A stretch of 64,000 nt of DNA, taken from assembly GCF_001039355.2 (NCBI RefSeq), contig NW_019775549.1:188001-252000 (forward strand), written 5' to 3'. This document shows positions 32,281 through 44,645 of the stretch, in pieces. The notes under the pieces were generated by a model. It had not been told where the DNA came from, searched no databases, and saw nothing but the letters and a program-made list of their open reading frames with translations. The translations under genes were made by a program, and so were the position numbers. The stretch comes from Lingula anatina (lineage: Eukaryota; Brachiopoda; Lingulata; Lingulida; Lingulidae). Position 1 is the stretch's first letter, and each line of letters begins with the position of its first letter.

Positions 32281-32745
32281 ATACTATACCTCTTTCTCAG
32301 TCTTGTACATGTAAACAACATGGTAAATTCAAAGTTAAATGCTTCCTATGTGTTTATTTGTCCCTTTTTTCCAGCTCTCTCAACCAATAATAAGATTGAA
32401 AAGTATATGCTTCCCTCATCCCCTTCTCTCTCNNNNNNNNNNNNNNNNNNNNNNNNNNNNNNNNNNNNNNNNNNNNNNNNNNNNNNNNNNNNNNNNNNNN
32501 NNNNNNNNNNNNNNNNNNNNNNNNNNNNNNNNNNNNNNNNNNNNNNNNNNNNNNNNNNNNNNNNNNNNNNNNNNNNNNNNNNNNNNNNNTCTCCCTCTCT
32601 CCCCAGCCTCTACCTCTCTCCCCCAGCCTCTCCCTCTCTCCCCCTCGCCCTCCCCTCTCTCCCCCAGCCTCTACCTCTCTCCCCCAGCCTCTCCCTCTCT
32701 CCCTCAGCCTCTACCTCTCTCCCCCAGCCTCTCCCTCTCTCGCTC
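32233..32745. repeat. (CT)n and CCCTCTC-type pyrimidine repeat with assembly gap
   Basis: A perfect (CT)n tract lies at about 32237-32276, and a CTCTCCCCCAGCCTCTAC-type tandem array at 32590-32745. They surround 157 undetermined bases (32433-32589). The gap is most likely collapsed or unread repeat. Open frames through it are artefacts of the composition. Confidence 0.9.
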
Positions 32746-35629
32746 TCTTGATATACAGGTATTAGAGGCACAGCATGGGTCTTACTCTTAACTACCATCA
32801 CAAAACCTTCTTCTCTTCTCTGTCAACATATACATTTAAATTAACGATCTGTTTTGTGTAACATTCCTAACATCTATTTCGTTACAGCAATTGCAAAGAG
32901 TGGTATTTTTTCCAATCTTTTGCATGTTTATTTTGAACAAAAAAGACAAAACTAATAAGACTTAATGCTGACACGTAGCTGACACCTACACGAATTACAG
33001 TTTGTTACTGATATTACAAGCCCCCTATTAGTACAGCCTAGACTTAGGTCCTGATTATTAACAACATCACCTGATCTTGCTGCGTGATAATTTTGGAGTA
33101 ATAGATAACTTATTAAACTAAGTGTCACTGGGTACAACTGCGCTGATACATGTAGCAGAAGTAGAGTGAAATACAAACATACAGTGTACGACGTTTAACA
33201 ATTAAATTTACAGTTTCTACTTATGTTTTCCGTTGTAAGCCTAAACTTTAATAGACAACAGTCATCATTCCATTGTCTTGATTGTGTTTGCCTTTTATGT
33301 ATGATGGGAACCCGTGTGTCCGCATGTAATTATCAAGGTTAATAATTGTTTCGTTCTTGTCTCCCCCTCCAGCTTGATTCAATGTAAAATGTACCATATC
33401 ATTATATCAATTAAGCAGACACTCCGTCCTGGTTATCGACAACATCACCTGATTTTGCTGTGTCGGTTGGTAACAATTTTGAAGTTATGCCAATTTGGTT
33501 ATATATAACTTATTAAACTATTGGCTGCGTAATGAGTTGAAGGGGGGGGGGGAGGAGGGGGGCTGAGCCCACCTCTGGTGGTAAAATCATTTAGGTCTCT
33601 TGGTACAAAAATTGGGTATTTCATTCAATTAAAAGATAAATGATAAATTATATTCTGTTAGCAGCAATTTAGCTAGTTGCCATTCTTCTCTTTGAATGTA
33701 GACATTTCAGCCTATACGGCTGGGCGACAGCGTATATACAGAATTAGGTATGTACACTATAGCTAATAAGTTCCCGGTCACTTTAATAGCACACGCTGTC
33801 TACATCAGACGCGCTAATGCGCACGTCCCCGACAGTGTTAATGATAGGGGGATTACGATGGACAGCGCATGTTGCTCACAGCAGTAGGCACTGCCGCCGA
33901 AGTTAAACCGGTAATTAAGTCTTTAACTTGACTAAACATGTTTTGCTTTGTAACTTGCGTCCTTCAGTCTTGCTGTTGCGGAAGCGCCGGCGGGACATAT
34001 CTCCACCTTGCCGATATTTATCCCGACTCTCGACTTTAAAAGTATTATTGGTTTTGATTTTATCAAAGTCTTATTATATCAGAAAACCTGCATATTTTCA
34101 TACGTTAAGAGAATTATAGAAACTGTAGAAAAAGCTACTCGTACATCAGGGATAAAAAACAACACCTTGCAGCACTATTACCTATTATTCATCACCAGAA
34201 GTTACTGTTTCACTTTTTTCTCCCAAATTACAAAGTCTGATGACAACTGAAAGCCTTTAGCCATACCTCAGGGCAGTGGGAGATAGTCTGGATTTGATTA
34301 AATGTAATAAAAGTATATTTTGAAGAATTTTCCTAGCCTTCGGCAATTTCCGCAAAGCTTCGGCATGCGCGGCAATACAGAGCTGTCGATATCTGTATGC
34401 GTGAACAATAGAATTGGTGGAACAACGGTTAACGTCGTTGAGTCGTCTGCAACCTACCCGACGGGAGTTCGTGTCCCTGTCGGTACTTTTGAAGATTTTG
34501 AAATTGTCATTATTATAAATATCTATTAATATATAAAACAGTCGTGGCTAATTGTTTTTGCAACGGAAAGCACAGTAGGAAGGTTTGTTGTTATTGTTAA
34601 AGTTATTATTACTGGGGACATAAATTAGTATGCTAATCTCTTATCATGGTATAATGATTGATACGATGGGTATCAAATAGTTTTCCTTTGATATAAACAA
34701 CAAAAGAGCGGCCTTCCAAATATCTTTGCTGAATGTTTATAACGTAGGTACTATTATGCGCAAAAATATTGATACATGACGCAAACGACATTTACTAATT
34801 TTGGTAATATCAATTTTAATTAAAATTAAATTTAATTGAAATTAAAATTAAAATTTGTCTAAACGTGCATATTACCATTCACCTTGTTTAAAGGGTTCGC
34901 AACACTTTACATTCTAATACATTTTGCCAATTTTCATGTTTGCTAGTTTATTTTGATTTGAGAGAAAGCGAGAGAAGACCCTCTACTAGGGCCGCAAATT
35001 AATTATGAGTATTTTTCTTCAGTGCAAGAGACTGTGTAATGAAAAATCAATCTGTAACTCTGGTATAGGGTGGCCTTGTGTGTGTAATAATATACAAGTA
35101 GGGGCAGGGGTACAGTTTTATAGTACAAATAGTCATTTTATACATCTTATTGATCTCATCGTCGGGTCATTGTTTACAATAGCGCTTTGTCGCTGTGCGT
35201 ACCTTTTTGCATTTGAGTTAGACTCAGTCAGTAACAGCTGGTGATTTTGTCTTTTTTGCGTTTCATTGACAATATTTTGGCCACCTAAGTAGGGAAATGT
35301 GGCTCTTTGTTTTGAAATGACATTTCCATTGTTCCTTTGAACATGCAAAAGTCAACACACTTACGTCAACATACTTACTTTGTAATACCAACCCAGGGGA
35401 AGAAACAAAAGCCTCATAAGGTGTCGTCATTCACACTGTAAAAGGTGTTAATTTCATGCTTCTATTGTTTGCCCATGAATCATTATGACAAATTTGTAGG
35501 GTTGCCAGATCACTGGCGCTTCATTCAATTCTCTATATCTGCCCTGCAGCCTGGGATGAGTGATACTTGACTGACCTTTGTTTACATCTGGAGATTTTCT
35601 TTATAATTCGATCAGTGTGCATAAATTAT

Positions 35630-36740
35630 GATATTTTCCATCAGGAAAAATACGTGATAATGTTACGATTCTTATTTTACGGATACATAATTACAAAAAT
35701 TAATTCCTGATTTAATACCCCCTATTTCAGCGCCTATTCCTGGCTGCGTTAATTATGGGGGGTTGGAAAGTAATCCGTTAGAACGCAGGAGTGATGATTG
35801 CTACTCTTACCAACGGTGCATCACCGATCAACTAATCTCAGCCACCTGAAGCAGAATCACCAACAAAAGACAAATTGGACTACATCTGCCTTCTTGTTGA
35901 GACATCTTATGTAAAAAAGGCGATAACGGTCAAAACATACGTGCTTCGTGGTTTATTAAATGTTCATCGTATTTTTTCGTTCGTTATTCTTATGAGTTAA
36001 GCAGCTTCACCTCCGTGACACCCTTTTTATTTATTTAAACCATTGTTAGATAAACCATGGGTTTCACTCCAGATTTCACGATCGAGCAGCTGATCATGAG
36101 GAGAGTGTAGCATGCTATAGTAAACTACCCCAAATATATATACAACACCTCCAGGGTTTCACGATCGAGCAAGTGATCATGAGGAGAGAGTGTAGCAGAG
36201 AACTTCATTAATGGTCGTCATAATTGGTGGTTGCCTTGGGAAAATGAGTTACATGATTACATAATACAGATACATAATAACATAAGATTAATACTAAAAT
36301 TTTCCCTGATACAAAAACCCCTATTTGAGCGCTTATTCCTGACTGCGTTAATTACGGGTGATTAGAAAGTAATCTATGAGGACGCAGGAGCGATGATCGC
36401 TACTCTTACCAACGGTAAATCACCGATTTACTTGACTCCGCTACTTCGAGCAAAATCACACACCACCAAAAGACAAATTAGACCACGTTCGTCCTCTTAT
36501 TAAAACAAAGAATGTAAAAATGTGATGTCGGTCAAAGAAGAGGCCTAGACTACGTGCTTCATGGTTTATTAGATAGGCCTATTCATTGGATTTTTTTATT
36601 TCATTATTATAGCTTCACCTCGCGAGACCCTTTTTTATATATTTAAAACACAGCACCCCACTGGTTTCGCGATCATGAAGAAAGGGAGTGTAGCAAAGAA
36701 CCTCATTAATGGTCGTAATAATAGGTGGTTGCATTGTAGG
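35630..36740 (+). repeat. Two diverged direct repeats of about 500-600 bp
   Basis: Unit 1 (about 35650-36235) and unit 2 (about 36250-36740) share the blocks 'gcgttaatta.ggg', 'gctactcttaccaacggt', 'acgtgcttc.tggtttatta' and 'aatggtcgt.ataat.ggtgg'. Unit 1 contains an internal duplication of about 83-bp period around 'ttcacgatcgagca.' (36075 and 36158). No open frame is shared, so this looks like non-coding sequence or transposon remnants. Confidence 0.6.
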
Positions 36741-37425
36741 CCTAACCTTGTTCATTTTAGTCGACAGACTAAGCTAGAAGAAAGAAAAGATCATTATCGC
36801 CTCTCTTTACTTAGGAACAATAAGGATGGCTAGTGGCAGCATTTATAAGTTCTTTTATTTAGAAACTTTCCGATCCTTTGTCTGGGACTGCGTCCGAGAA
36901 ACGGCGATAACGACAGAGACGTCCTCGAACATTTTGGACTCAGTGCAAATAAAAAAAAATCCGTTAAGAAGTAGCCTTTAAATGTCCTGGCAAATAATTT
37001 TGCGATGGCTCAGAGAGTTCTAGAATGAATGACAAGCAACGACATTAGGGTTAATAATAGACTAAAAACTATCAGAGTGTAGGCCTGTCTTACTTCATTT
37101 CTAAGGCCATCTTGTGATACGAGTCATGCTACACTACAAAAGAGGGGGTAGCAGTGGATGATTTAATACAGGGATACCATCGATAGTATATCAATAGAAA
37201 ATCGCAATAGAAAAAGCATACATTCTTTTAGAATGTACACACTGTAACATCAGTATTAAATTGAAGTTTGAATGGAAGCATAATTAATAAAACGTGCTCG
37301 TTTTAAGTTAATTCTTATTGAACATATCAGATATGTAAATGATTTACGCACTGGATTATGGGATTTTGAATATGAAGCGTGTGTTGACTTAGTCTTTACA
37401 TTCCAGACGAGGCAGTGAAGCGTGT
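36741..37425. other. Upstream region of NLR gene 2
   Basis: No repeat or gene is recognised. If the HEPN exon has an upstream partner exon (see the findings), it should lie here or further left; I found no clear one. Confidence 0.3.
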
Positions 37426-37441
37426 TTTAGTGACAAGCACC

Positions 37442-40400
37442 ATGGCAACAGCAAAAACATACACCGACTCAGACCAGGAGAATTTCTTCCGCATGAGCAT
37501 TTTAATGGTAGATTATGCCCTGAAAGTAGTGCAAGATGTTCTCCAGGAAGAGCTAAGAAAAAAGTATCCCAATTTATTTGACCCCAACACAGGGTTGTTA
37601 AATGGGGTGCTTGGTGATAGAACTGTCAAGACTGTACTGTTTAGATTATCACCAAAGGTCTTCAATCGTCACCAACGGGAACAGCTGTATCCTGCTGGAA
37701 ATCCCTCCACATCAGTAACAGTTGGTGATTTAGACCTCACACTGACTGTGCTTTTGTTGAGGAACATCACCTCGTTGAACCCCCGTCCTCGGTTAAATGC
37801 ATGGGATAGCCCCTCTGACACAGACACATCAACAGAGGCCAAGATTGGTCGAGTTAAACGATACCGAAATAGTGTGTATGCCCATGCTAACAGGGCAGCA
37901 ATTGATGATCACGAATTTGGAACAGAATTTTCAGGGTTAAAATCCAATCTTTTGGCTCTCTCCAGTAAGTACACCAATGAGGAATATGATGAAATCTTAT
38001 CTAAACCTCTTGGTGGCGCTTTACTCAGGAAATACCAGGACATTATGGAAGAATGGTGCAAATATGACAAAGATGTGAAAGATACAATGGAAGCTGGATT
38101 TGAGAAAATCTCAGAAAAACTCACAGAAGGAATCACACAGGTGCTTGACGGCCAGATTGACAAAGATGTGAAAGATATAATGGAAGCTGGATTTGAGAAA
38201 ATCTCAGAAAAAATTACAGAAGGAATCACACATGTGGTTGAGGGCCAGTCAGAGCTAAAAAAACTGTCTTTTGTTCATGATCGGAATGTGCAGACGTCAA
38301 ACAGTATGTAGTTTTTTCCTTTTGCACATATACCATCAGACTCAGTAAATTGATAACAATAAAATGCATAGTAAGAAACAAAGTATAATCTGATTTTCAT
38401 GTTTATAATATGTTCAGATTAGCATCTTAAAAGTGTGACTCGATCCTATTTCACATGGGTAGGAAGCCCTGCCCTACACTTGCTTAAGTAACATCTATTC
38501 AGTGTTGTATATGGCTTTGTTTTGCTAAGTATAACACACATTTCACAATCATTCGGAAGTTTCCATTATATTTATCTATATTTTGAACACTGCATTGGCT
38601 TTAGGGCCAGAAGGGCACCCAGTTCACCCCACCCATGTACCAGAGAGGAAGCACAGCATGTTGTCAGCACTATGGAAAATATTCAAGCCGTGGACATGGA
38701 CATGGGGATGGGGATGGAAGGCGGTTGAAAAGACCGCAGGTGAGTATAACAGTTTATCAGTAAGCTGTTTTGTATCGTGTTGTGTTGTGTTGTGTTGCGC
38801 TGTACTGATCTTGAGATGTACACGTTCTTGACAAACACAATGGCAAAGTTAAAATCCAACCCCTTAAATTTCTCTATTAAATAAATGAGGAAAGACGCGT
38901 GGAGGCTTATTTAAGAGGATTTAGGGAAATCATCAGAGATCATTCGTGCTTTTATAAAACAAAATATAAGAATCTGAAAACCCGGAGAATATCATAAACT
39001 TTGTTCCCATAAACCCATTGCACTATGTGGAAAAACTTTACTCTGCAGGGCTAAAGTGCTTTCAGTGTAATCAGCCTAGTTGTCTGACACGCCCCTTTCG
39101 AGTAACTAGGAACTATCATTAACTACCTCAAAGCAGTTTGAGAGAGTGTGCCAGACATTTAGGCCACTTACACTGAATGCAATTTAACAAAAAATTCCCG
39201 CAGATTTAGATCGATCCAGCTGTTATAGTGGGTTTAGGGAACGCCTCATAGACAAAATCAAAAATCATTCACTTGTATAGAAACAAGAGATTATGACAAA
39301 TAAAAATTATTAGAGAAAAAAACAGGGACTAACTTGAATGTAAAAATGGATTCATTAACCATTGGTAAGTATGGGAAAATTGTTGTTTACTCCAGGAAAT
39401 TTTTTTGGGACAGAACGAAGAGTTATCATCCCTTTAAAACATTGACGATACCGTTTTTCCTATAAAATATGTTTCTTTTCAGGCACCAAATTTCAAACAA
39501 CGAAGCCAGATACCTGCCATCAGGTAATGCACACTTAGAATCTGTCGCTCTACATTGTGCTCAACATCTTGTTATAATATTATATAGCGATTCTATGTAC
39601 GTTTGAAAACACAGACATTCAATTTTCTTAATCTTCTATGCCCCTGTGATATATAAATGGAGAGAAATATTAGTAGCGTGGGGGGCTGTATATGTGCAGA
39701 CCGTGTGTGATTATTTAAAGACTATACGCAGTGAATACTTGGTCTTTAAGCTACACCGGCAACGGAAGTAGTATATAAGCAATATAATTAGCGGTTACAC
39801 GCCGTTTTAGTATATCATATAATCTAAATCATTCACCATGCGCTAAATAAATCATTCCCTATTTTCAAGGCACCTGCAATGAGTCCAACTAACAAAAACC
39901 TGTTGGTGAAAATGAGGCCAATGCTTGTAGAAAATCTCCGAGTTGAGGACATCATTCGGGACATGGTAGCCACGAACATATTCAGTAAAGACAATGCAGA
40001 AAGGGTAATGGCTAAAGAAACAATGGAAAGTCAAGCTAATGCATTTCTGTGTATTCTACCCGAATGTGGTCCTCGCGCATTTGAAACATTTGTTGAAGTG
40101 TTGAGAAAACACAACAAGAAAGAACTTGCAGATTCGTTAGCAGAAAAAGCGACTGCTTGCAGTAGTAAATATCAAATAGCGTCTTTCTACATTAAATACT
40201 TGAGTGAGATACAGCGTCTTCCCTGGGACCCTGACGACACAATGCACTTAAATGACGTCTATGTTAACCTGCAGTGGGTACAAGATGAAAGGAAACCAGC
40301 ACGTTCTAGTTCTGTTCCAATCCAGAGCTATACATCAATATTTAATGATACCGAACAAGGGAAGACACCAAAGAGAATATTGGTCAAAGGAAAAGCAGGC

Positions 40401-43013
40401 ATTGGCAAGACAACATTTACACAGAAGATGGCAACAGACTGGGCAAATGCCACACTGGGTTTAGGGGAAAGCAGGCCCGTAGCCAGCAATTTCAAAAGGG
40501 GGGTTCTTTTTCTGAAAAAGTGGACCTTTTTCCCTAAATTCATCATGTACCTAGATCACATTTTACCCAAAGTGGACCTTTTCCCAGCAAAATGGGCGGT
40601 TCTTTCGAACCCCCCGAACCCCTCCTGCCTACGGGCCTGGGAAAGTGATGAAGTACTTTCGAAATTTAAACATCTTTTAATAGTTAATCTACGAAGCATT
40701 CAGCCTGGTCAAACACTGAAGGAAGCAATTGAAACGCAAATCTCTTGTTCAGCAGAAAATAGGAAAGCAGTGACAGATGAAGTTATGCAAGCTCTAGAAT
40801 ATGACACTGACCATGTTCTATTGGTTTTCGATGGTTATGATGAATATGATATCAACACTTCCAAAGAAATCACAGACGTCATTTACCGTAGACGATACCA
40901 GGATGTGTGCACCGTCATCACAACACGGCCATGGAAGGCAGAAAAACTGAACAGAAGAATAATGGACAGTGTGTGTGAAATCACTGGACTAACAGAAGAG
41001 AATATAGCTGAATATGTTGCTTACTTCTTTAATGATAAACAGGCATATGATGAGTACTTAGAACTGAAGTCAGTCTTTTTAAAGAGTCAGAAGTCAAGAA
41101 CAGTTTACTTTCTTGATTATTATAATAAGTTAGGGTCCATAGGGAACGGTCTCGTGGGCTACATACGGAAAAAGAACCTGATGTCTCTTGTGAGGATTCC
41201 CATACTTTTACTGTTCGTTTGTCTCATGTGGGAACAGGATCAGGAAAGTGACGCCAAGACAAAATCCCTCCCAGATTCATATACATTGCTTTACAGTAAA
41301 TTAATACAGTTGTTTTTAAGACGAAGATACGACACCAGGACACAGGATGAAAGAGAAGCTATTAAAAAAAACGAAAGAACCTTCTTTAGCCTTGGTAGGC
41401 TGGCTTACGATGGACTGGTTAAACCAAATGGGGGTCTCATATTTGACGAAAAAGACCTGCAAACAATTCCAGATATCAGCGAGATGTACCGTTTAGGTAT
41501 CCTGAGCAAATCCAAGGTACACAGTAACCTTGATATTAAACACGAGGTAACTTTTCCACACAAAACCATCCAGGAGTTTTTTGCCGCAAAATACCTGGCG
41601 TGGACATTAGACGAAAATGATAGTAACGTCTTAGAACAATTATTAGAAAACTTGCACAGCATTAACAAACTCTATGGCATGGACTTTGTGCTGCGCTTTT
41701 TGTGTGGGTTATCTAAGAGTGCAATTGTCCACGTGCTACGTAGAGCTAAAGCCCTACTTGTGAGCGAAAGCAATGAAGCCATTAGAACGGAGTATTGCCA
41801 TTTCACTGGCCTTTTCTCGGTCAATTGCGTATATAGCAGTTACAGCCAGTGGTGTAATGATCTCCTCCTTGAACACTGGTACGCCCACTGTCCCCAGGAA
41901 ACAGTGCTGCCCCCTGAGCTTATCTCCTGCCACACGGCACTTGGCATACCTGGATCATTCCAGCACTCTGATCCAAGATTCCAACAGGTTTTGTATGACA
42001 GTGTAGACAGGTTATTGTCCAGTCCTCAGATATACTCTGGTATGCTTAAGTGTTTGATTGCTGTCAGTCTTGACAGCGACATGTTAGTTACAAAAATACC
42101 AGACGATACATCTACCAGAAGACAAGAAATAGGGCACAAGCTTTTATCTTTACTCAGAAAGTGTGACATGTTCGAGGAACTGGTAGCGGTACTTTGGAAG
42201 ACTGTATCTCACAGTTGTGATGATTACACATATACATTAAATCATGTTTTATCTAAAGCTACCAATCTCCAAACACTTATAATAGACAAAGATTGTAGTG
42301 GAGCACTTTCATCAATACCAAACCCTGGAAAACTGTTACATCTGGATGTCAGAGACATAAATGGTCAAGACTGCCAGGTGATCCTACAGATGCGGCACTT
42401 GAAGTACATTGGAGTAAGAATGGAAATATATGTAGAATTAATAATGTCAAGAGTTACACTTCCCCAACTGGGGGCACTACCGAATACCAGTCATGATTTG
42501 ACTCATATCGATATTAGATTTACCCCTCTTAGTGCCGTGGGTGTTCAACTTCTTGGGAGGAACCTTCACCATGTGCCAGGTCTGGAACATCTGGGACTGG
42601 ACGGTGTATTCATGCTGAGACCCAAGTGTACATGCCCTAGGGGTGACGTTGACACAGACTATGAGAGATGTCAGGATGTCTGTGAAGCCGTGCGTGAACT
42701 GAGCCAAGGTGTGATATACACCACTAAGCTGAAGTACATCTCATTCAATGCCAATTTCTTTGGTCAGTACCACGGTATCACCAGTCCACTGATAGCATTG
42801 ATACAATCTCTCAGTGCAGTGTCAGGGCAGACTGGAATGCGGATTAACATGTCCTATAATGACCTGGACAGAGTTGACCGCCTCAGTGAGCTGATAGAAG
42901 CCATTGTCAGCTCTTACCAGCATGTATCATCTTGGGATCTTTCGATTAACGGCCTTAAAGAAAAAAGTCTCCTGCAGCCAGACAGCAGTCTTAAGTGCAA
43001 AGTGCGACTATAA
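37442..43013 (+). CDS. NLR gene 2: HEPN-CARD-NACHT-LRR receptor with in-frame transposon, 4 exons
   Basis: Exons: 37442-38303, 38605-38739, 39483-39523, 39870-43013; 4182 nt, 1393 aa, all phases compatible. HEPN domain with R142-N-x4-H148 intact. The same exon ends with a 31-aa unit repeated twice (DKDVKDTMEAGFEKISEKLT..., 38066-38251), probably helical. Exon 2 is a tryptophan-rich linker (PWTWTWGWGWK) with no counterpart in gene 1. The last exon carries CARD (about 350-440), NACHT with Walker A GKAGIGKTT at residues 520-528 and Walker B LLVFDGYDE, ITTRPW, and C-terminal LRRs. Between Walker A and the next strand sit 56 residues (about 547-602) encoded by a MITE (40472-40639). The insertion keeps the frame. 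Whether the NACHT still folds and hydrolyses ATP is unknown. Closest relative in the window is gene 1. There is no stop or other frameshift, so it looks functional apart from the insert. Confidence 0.8.
38066..38251 (+). repeat. Two in-frame 93-bp tandem units in the HEPN exon of NLR gene 2
   Basis: The units start at 38066 and 38159 and encode two near-identical 31-residue segments rich in Glu, Lys and Ile (GFEKISEK.TEGIT). Gene 1 lacks the unit and copy 3 has a single diverged one (about 51357-51433), so the doubling happened in gene 2. Confidence 0.9.
39056..39181. repeat. Imperfect inverted repeat (hairpin or MITE remnant)
   Basis: The arm at about 39057-39096 ('cagtgtaatcagcctagt...') pairs with the complement of 39137-39181 ('...ggccacttacactg'), with roughly three quarters of bases matching and a loop of about 45 bases. 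It lies in an intron of NLR gene 2. No target duplication is obvious. Confidence 0.5.
39330..39440 (+). mobile_element. Right-end remnant of the TTAA element in NLR gene 2 intron
   Basis: The segment matches the right 110-120 bases of copies A and B, including an ATG followed by TTGGTAAGTA and the terminal 'gagttat.at' before TTTAA. The left part of the element was not found, so it is a truncated or strongly diverged older copy. Confidence 0.55.
40472..40639 (-). mobile_element. 168-bp MITE inserted in frame in the NACHT domain of NLR gene 2
   Basis: The element runs from CAGGCCCGTAGCCAG to CTACGGGCCTG, with GGAAAG on both sides (40466-40471 and 40640-40645) as a target duplication. It is the same family as 8807-8976 but in opposite orientation. 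Removing the element and one duplication restores the codons GLGE-S-DEV, which align with GLGE-C-DKV of gene 1. Element plus duplication is 174 nt, exactly 58 codons, with no stop in the coding frame. Confidence 0.9.
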
Positions 43014-43813
43014 TGGGGAAGTAAGAAGGAGCACGAGTTACATGATATCAAAATACCAATCAACTGAAACTATATACAGGTACCGTGTGTAAAGTGTCAA
43101 TCACGTGTTAACCAAAATTGATGTTTATTTCATGTTGCGATTGCCGTAGCACTAAACCATGCCTTGGTCTACCAGTATTTTAGAAGTCAATATTTATGAA
43201 ATGTTACTAAAACACTGATAGTGTGGAAAATATGAAGAGGAATCAGCTGGATTGTTACATTGTATCTTATTGTCAGCCTTCAACAACTACTGGTAAAGAG
43301 CATTCCATATCATTGTCAGTGTGTAAATATAAAACTTGATACAATTGTAAATAATTTATACATTGTTTTTCCTTTCAATAACCAACTGTACACATTTACT
43401 GTGGACCATGACATGTCAAGACACACGTTGGTATGATATTATATTTTGACTCATTTATATAAACATATAGCCTTACTTGAATACGAAATGATTTGCTGAT
43501 TTTAGCACTTTATTTAATGATTTGTTTTTTTTTTTCATTACACAAATTTACATTGTATATATATAGACATGCATGTTTTGTGTCTAGGTTTGTGCAGGAA
43601 TATTATGTAGCCTACTAGTGAACATCCATGTGTAGCAATGGAGGAGGAGTGTTTTTTAACAAGGAATTTGATAGCTTGATAGCTTACTTGTTGACTTGAC
43701 ATACAGCCGTTCATGAAATTTAAGCATTTTTGTAAAAAAAATATGGTGTGAATGTGTATATCACTATGTGTATCCAAATTGGATGCGTAGAATATGTGGT
43801 TGTTAAGTAGCTT

Positions 43814-43852
<39 letters not shown>

Positions 43853-44640
43853 GCACATTTAAATTACAAAGTCATGTATTTGACATTATTTAGGTTGAAT
43901 ATTTTGAAAGCTCTTGCCTGGTAACACACATTAAAATATATAGAATAGGCCCATATGTAGAGTTAAAATTTAGCAATTTTTTGGGTTTCAATCAGTACAT
44001 AATTCCTATTATTATTTGAGTAAAACCTTTCATACAAAAAGTAGCCATACATGTAGTTTATCATATTTTTACTTAGTTTAAAAAAATAGAAGTTTTGTTG
44101 GATATTTTTTTTAATCATAAGATCTGTCACGTTGTCTAAGTGCTTTTGAAGTTTTCAATTTCAATTTTTGGACAGTAGAATATACTGTTTCGATATGGAG
44201 TAAACACCCTTTTTGTTTGTAATTACTGTGGGTATGGACCCAAAGGAAAAATTATATTTTTTGGTACCATTTAAATATTTGAATTCAGCTTAAAGGCAGG
44301 CAGCAACCTCAGTATGGTGTGTTTTCAATATGTAATGTTATGGCTGTACATTAAAACCAATTGAAATAAGTACTTCTTATTGTTAGAACTACCCTGTAGG
44401 GTATTGTAGTTATGTGAATATATGGAGACTCTTGGAGTAGCAGCAGTAGTCGTGACAATGATGTTTACTGCATGTATTTGTTCATATTTTAACTGATAAT
44501 TTAAAGCTAAAACATTACATTAATATTATACTTGGCCAGAAAGAGACTGGAAGGAGAGGAAATTAGTAATTCTATTAACAAAAGAAATGTTTAAATTATT
44601 ATTAGAAGTACATAGTCAGTTACCGTTGATGTTTCATCAA
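43014..44640 (+). other. 3' flank of NLR gene 2
   Basis: The stretch is similar to the 3' flanks of gene 1 and copy 3, as expected for duplicated transcription units. It includes a T run of about 37 bases at 43814-43850. No gene is seen. Confidence 0.5.
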
Positions 44641-44645
44641 GGTAG

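Larger units (their letters stand above)
31218..35625. other. Spacer without recognised genes
   Basis: The stretch contains a weak copy of the dispersed repeat family at about 31930-32230, a CT-rich low-complexity block with an assembly gap at 32233-32745, a pair of related segments at 33048-33125 and 33428-33518, a G run near 33541-33562, and an A/T-only inverted repeat near 34810-34858. Short open frames here show no domain character. Confidence 0.5.

Noticed and set aside
32320-32791. Ser/Pro/Leu-rich frames through the CT repeat and gap
   Set aside because: They are produced by low-complexity pyrimidine sequence and 157 undetermined bases.
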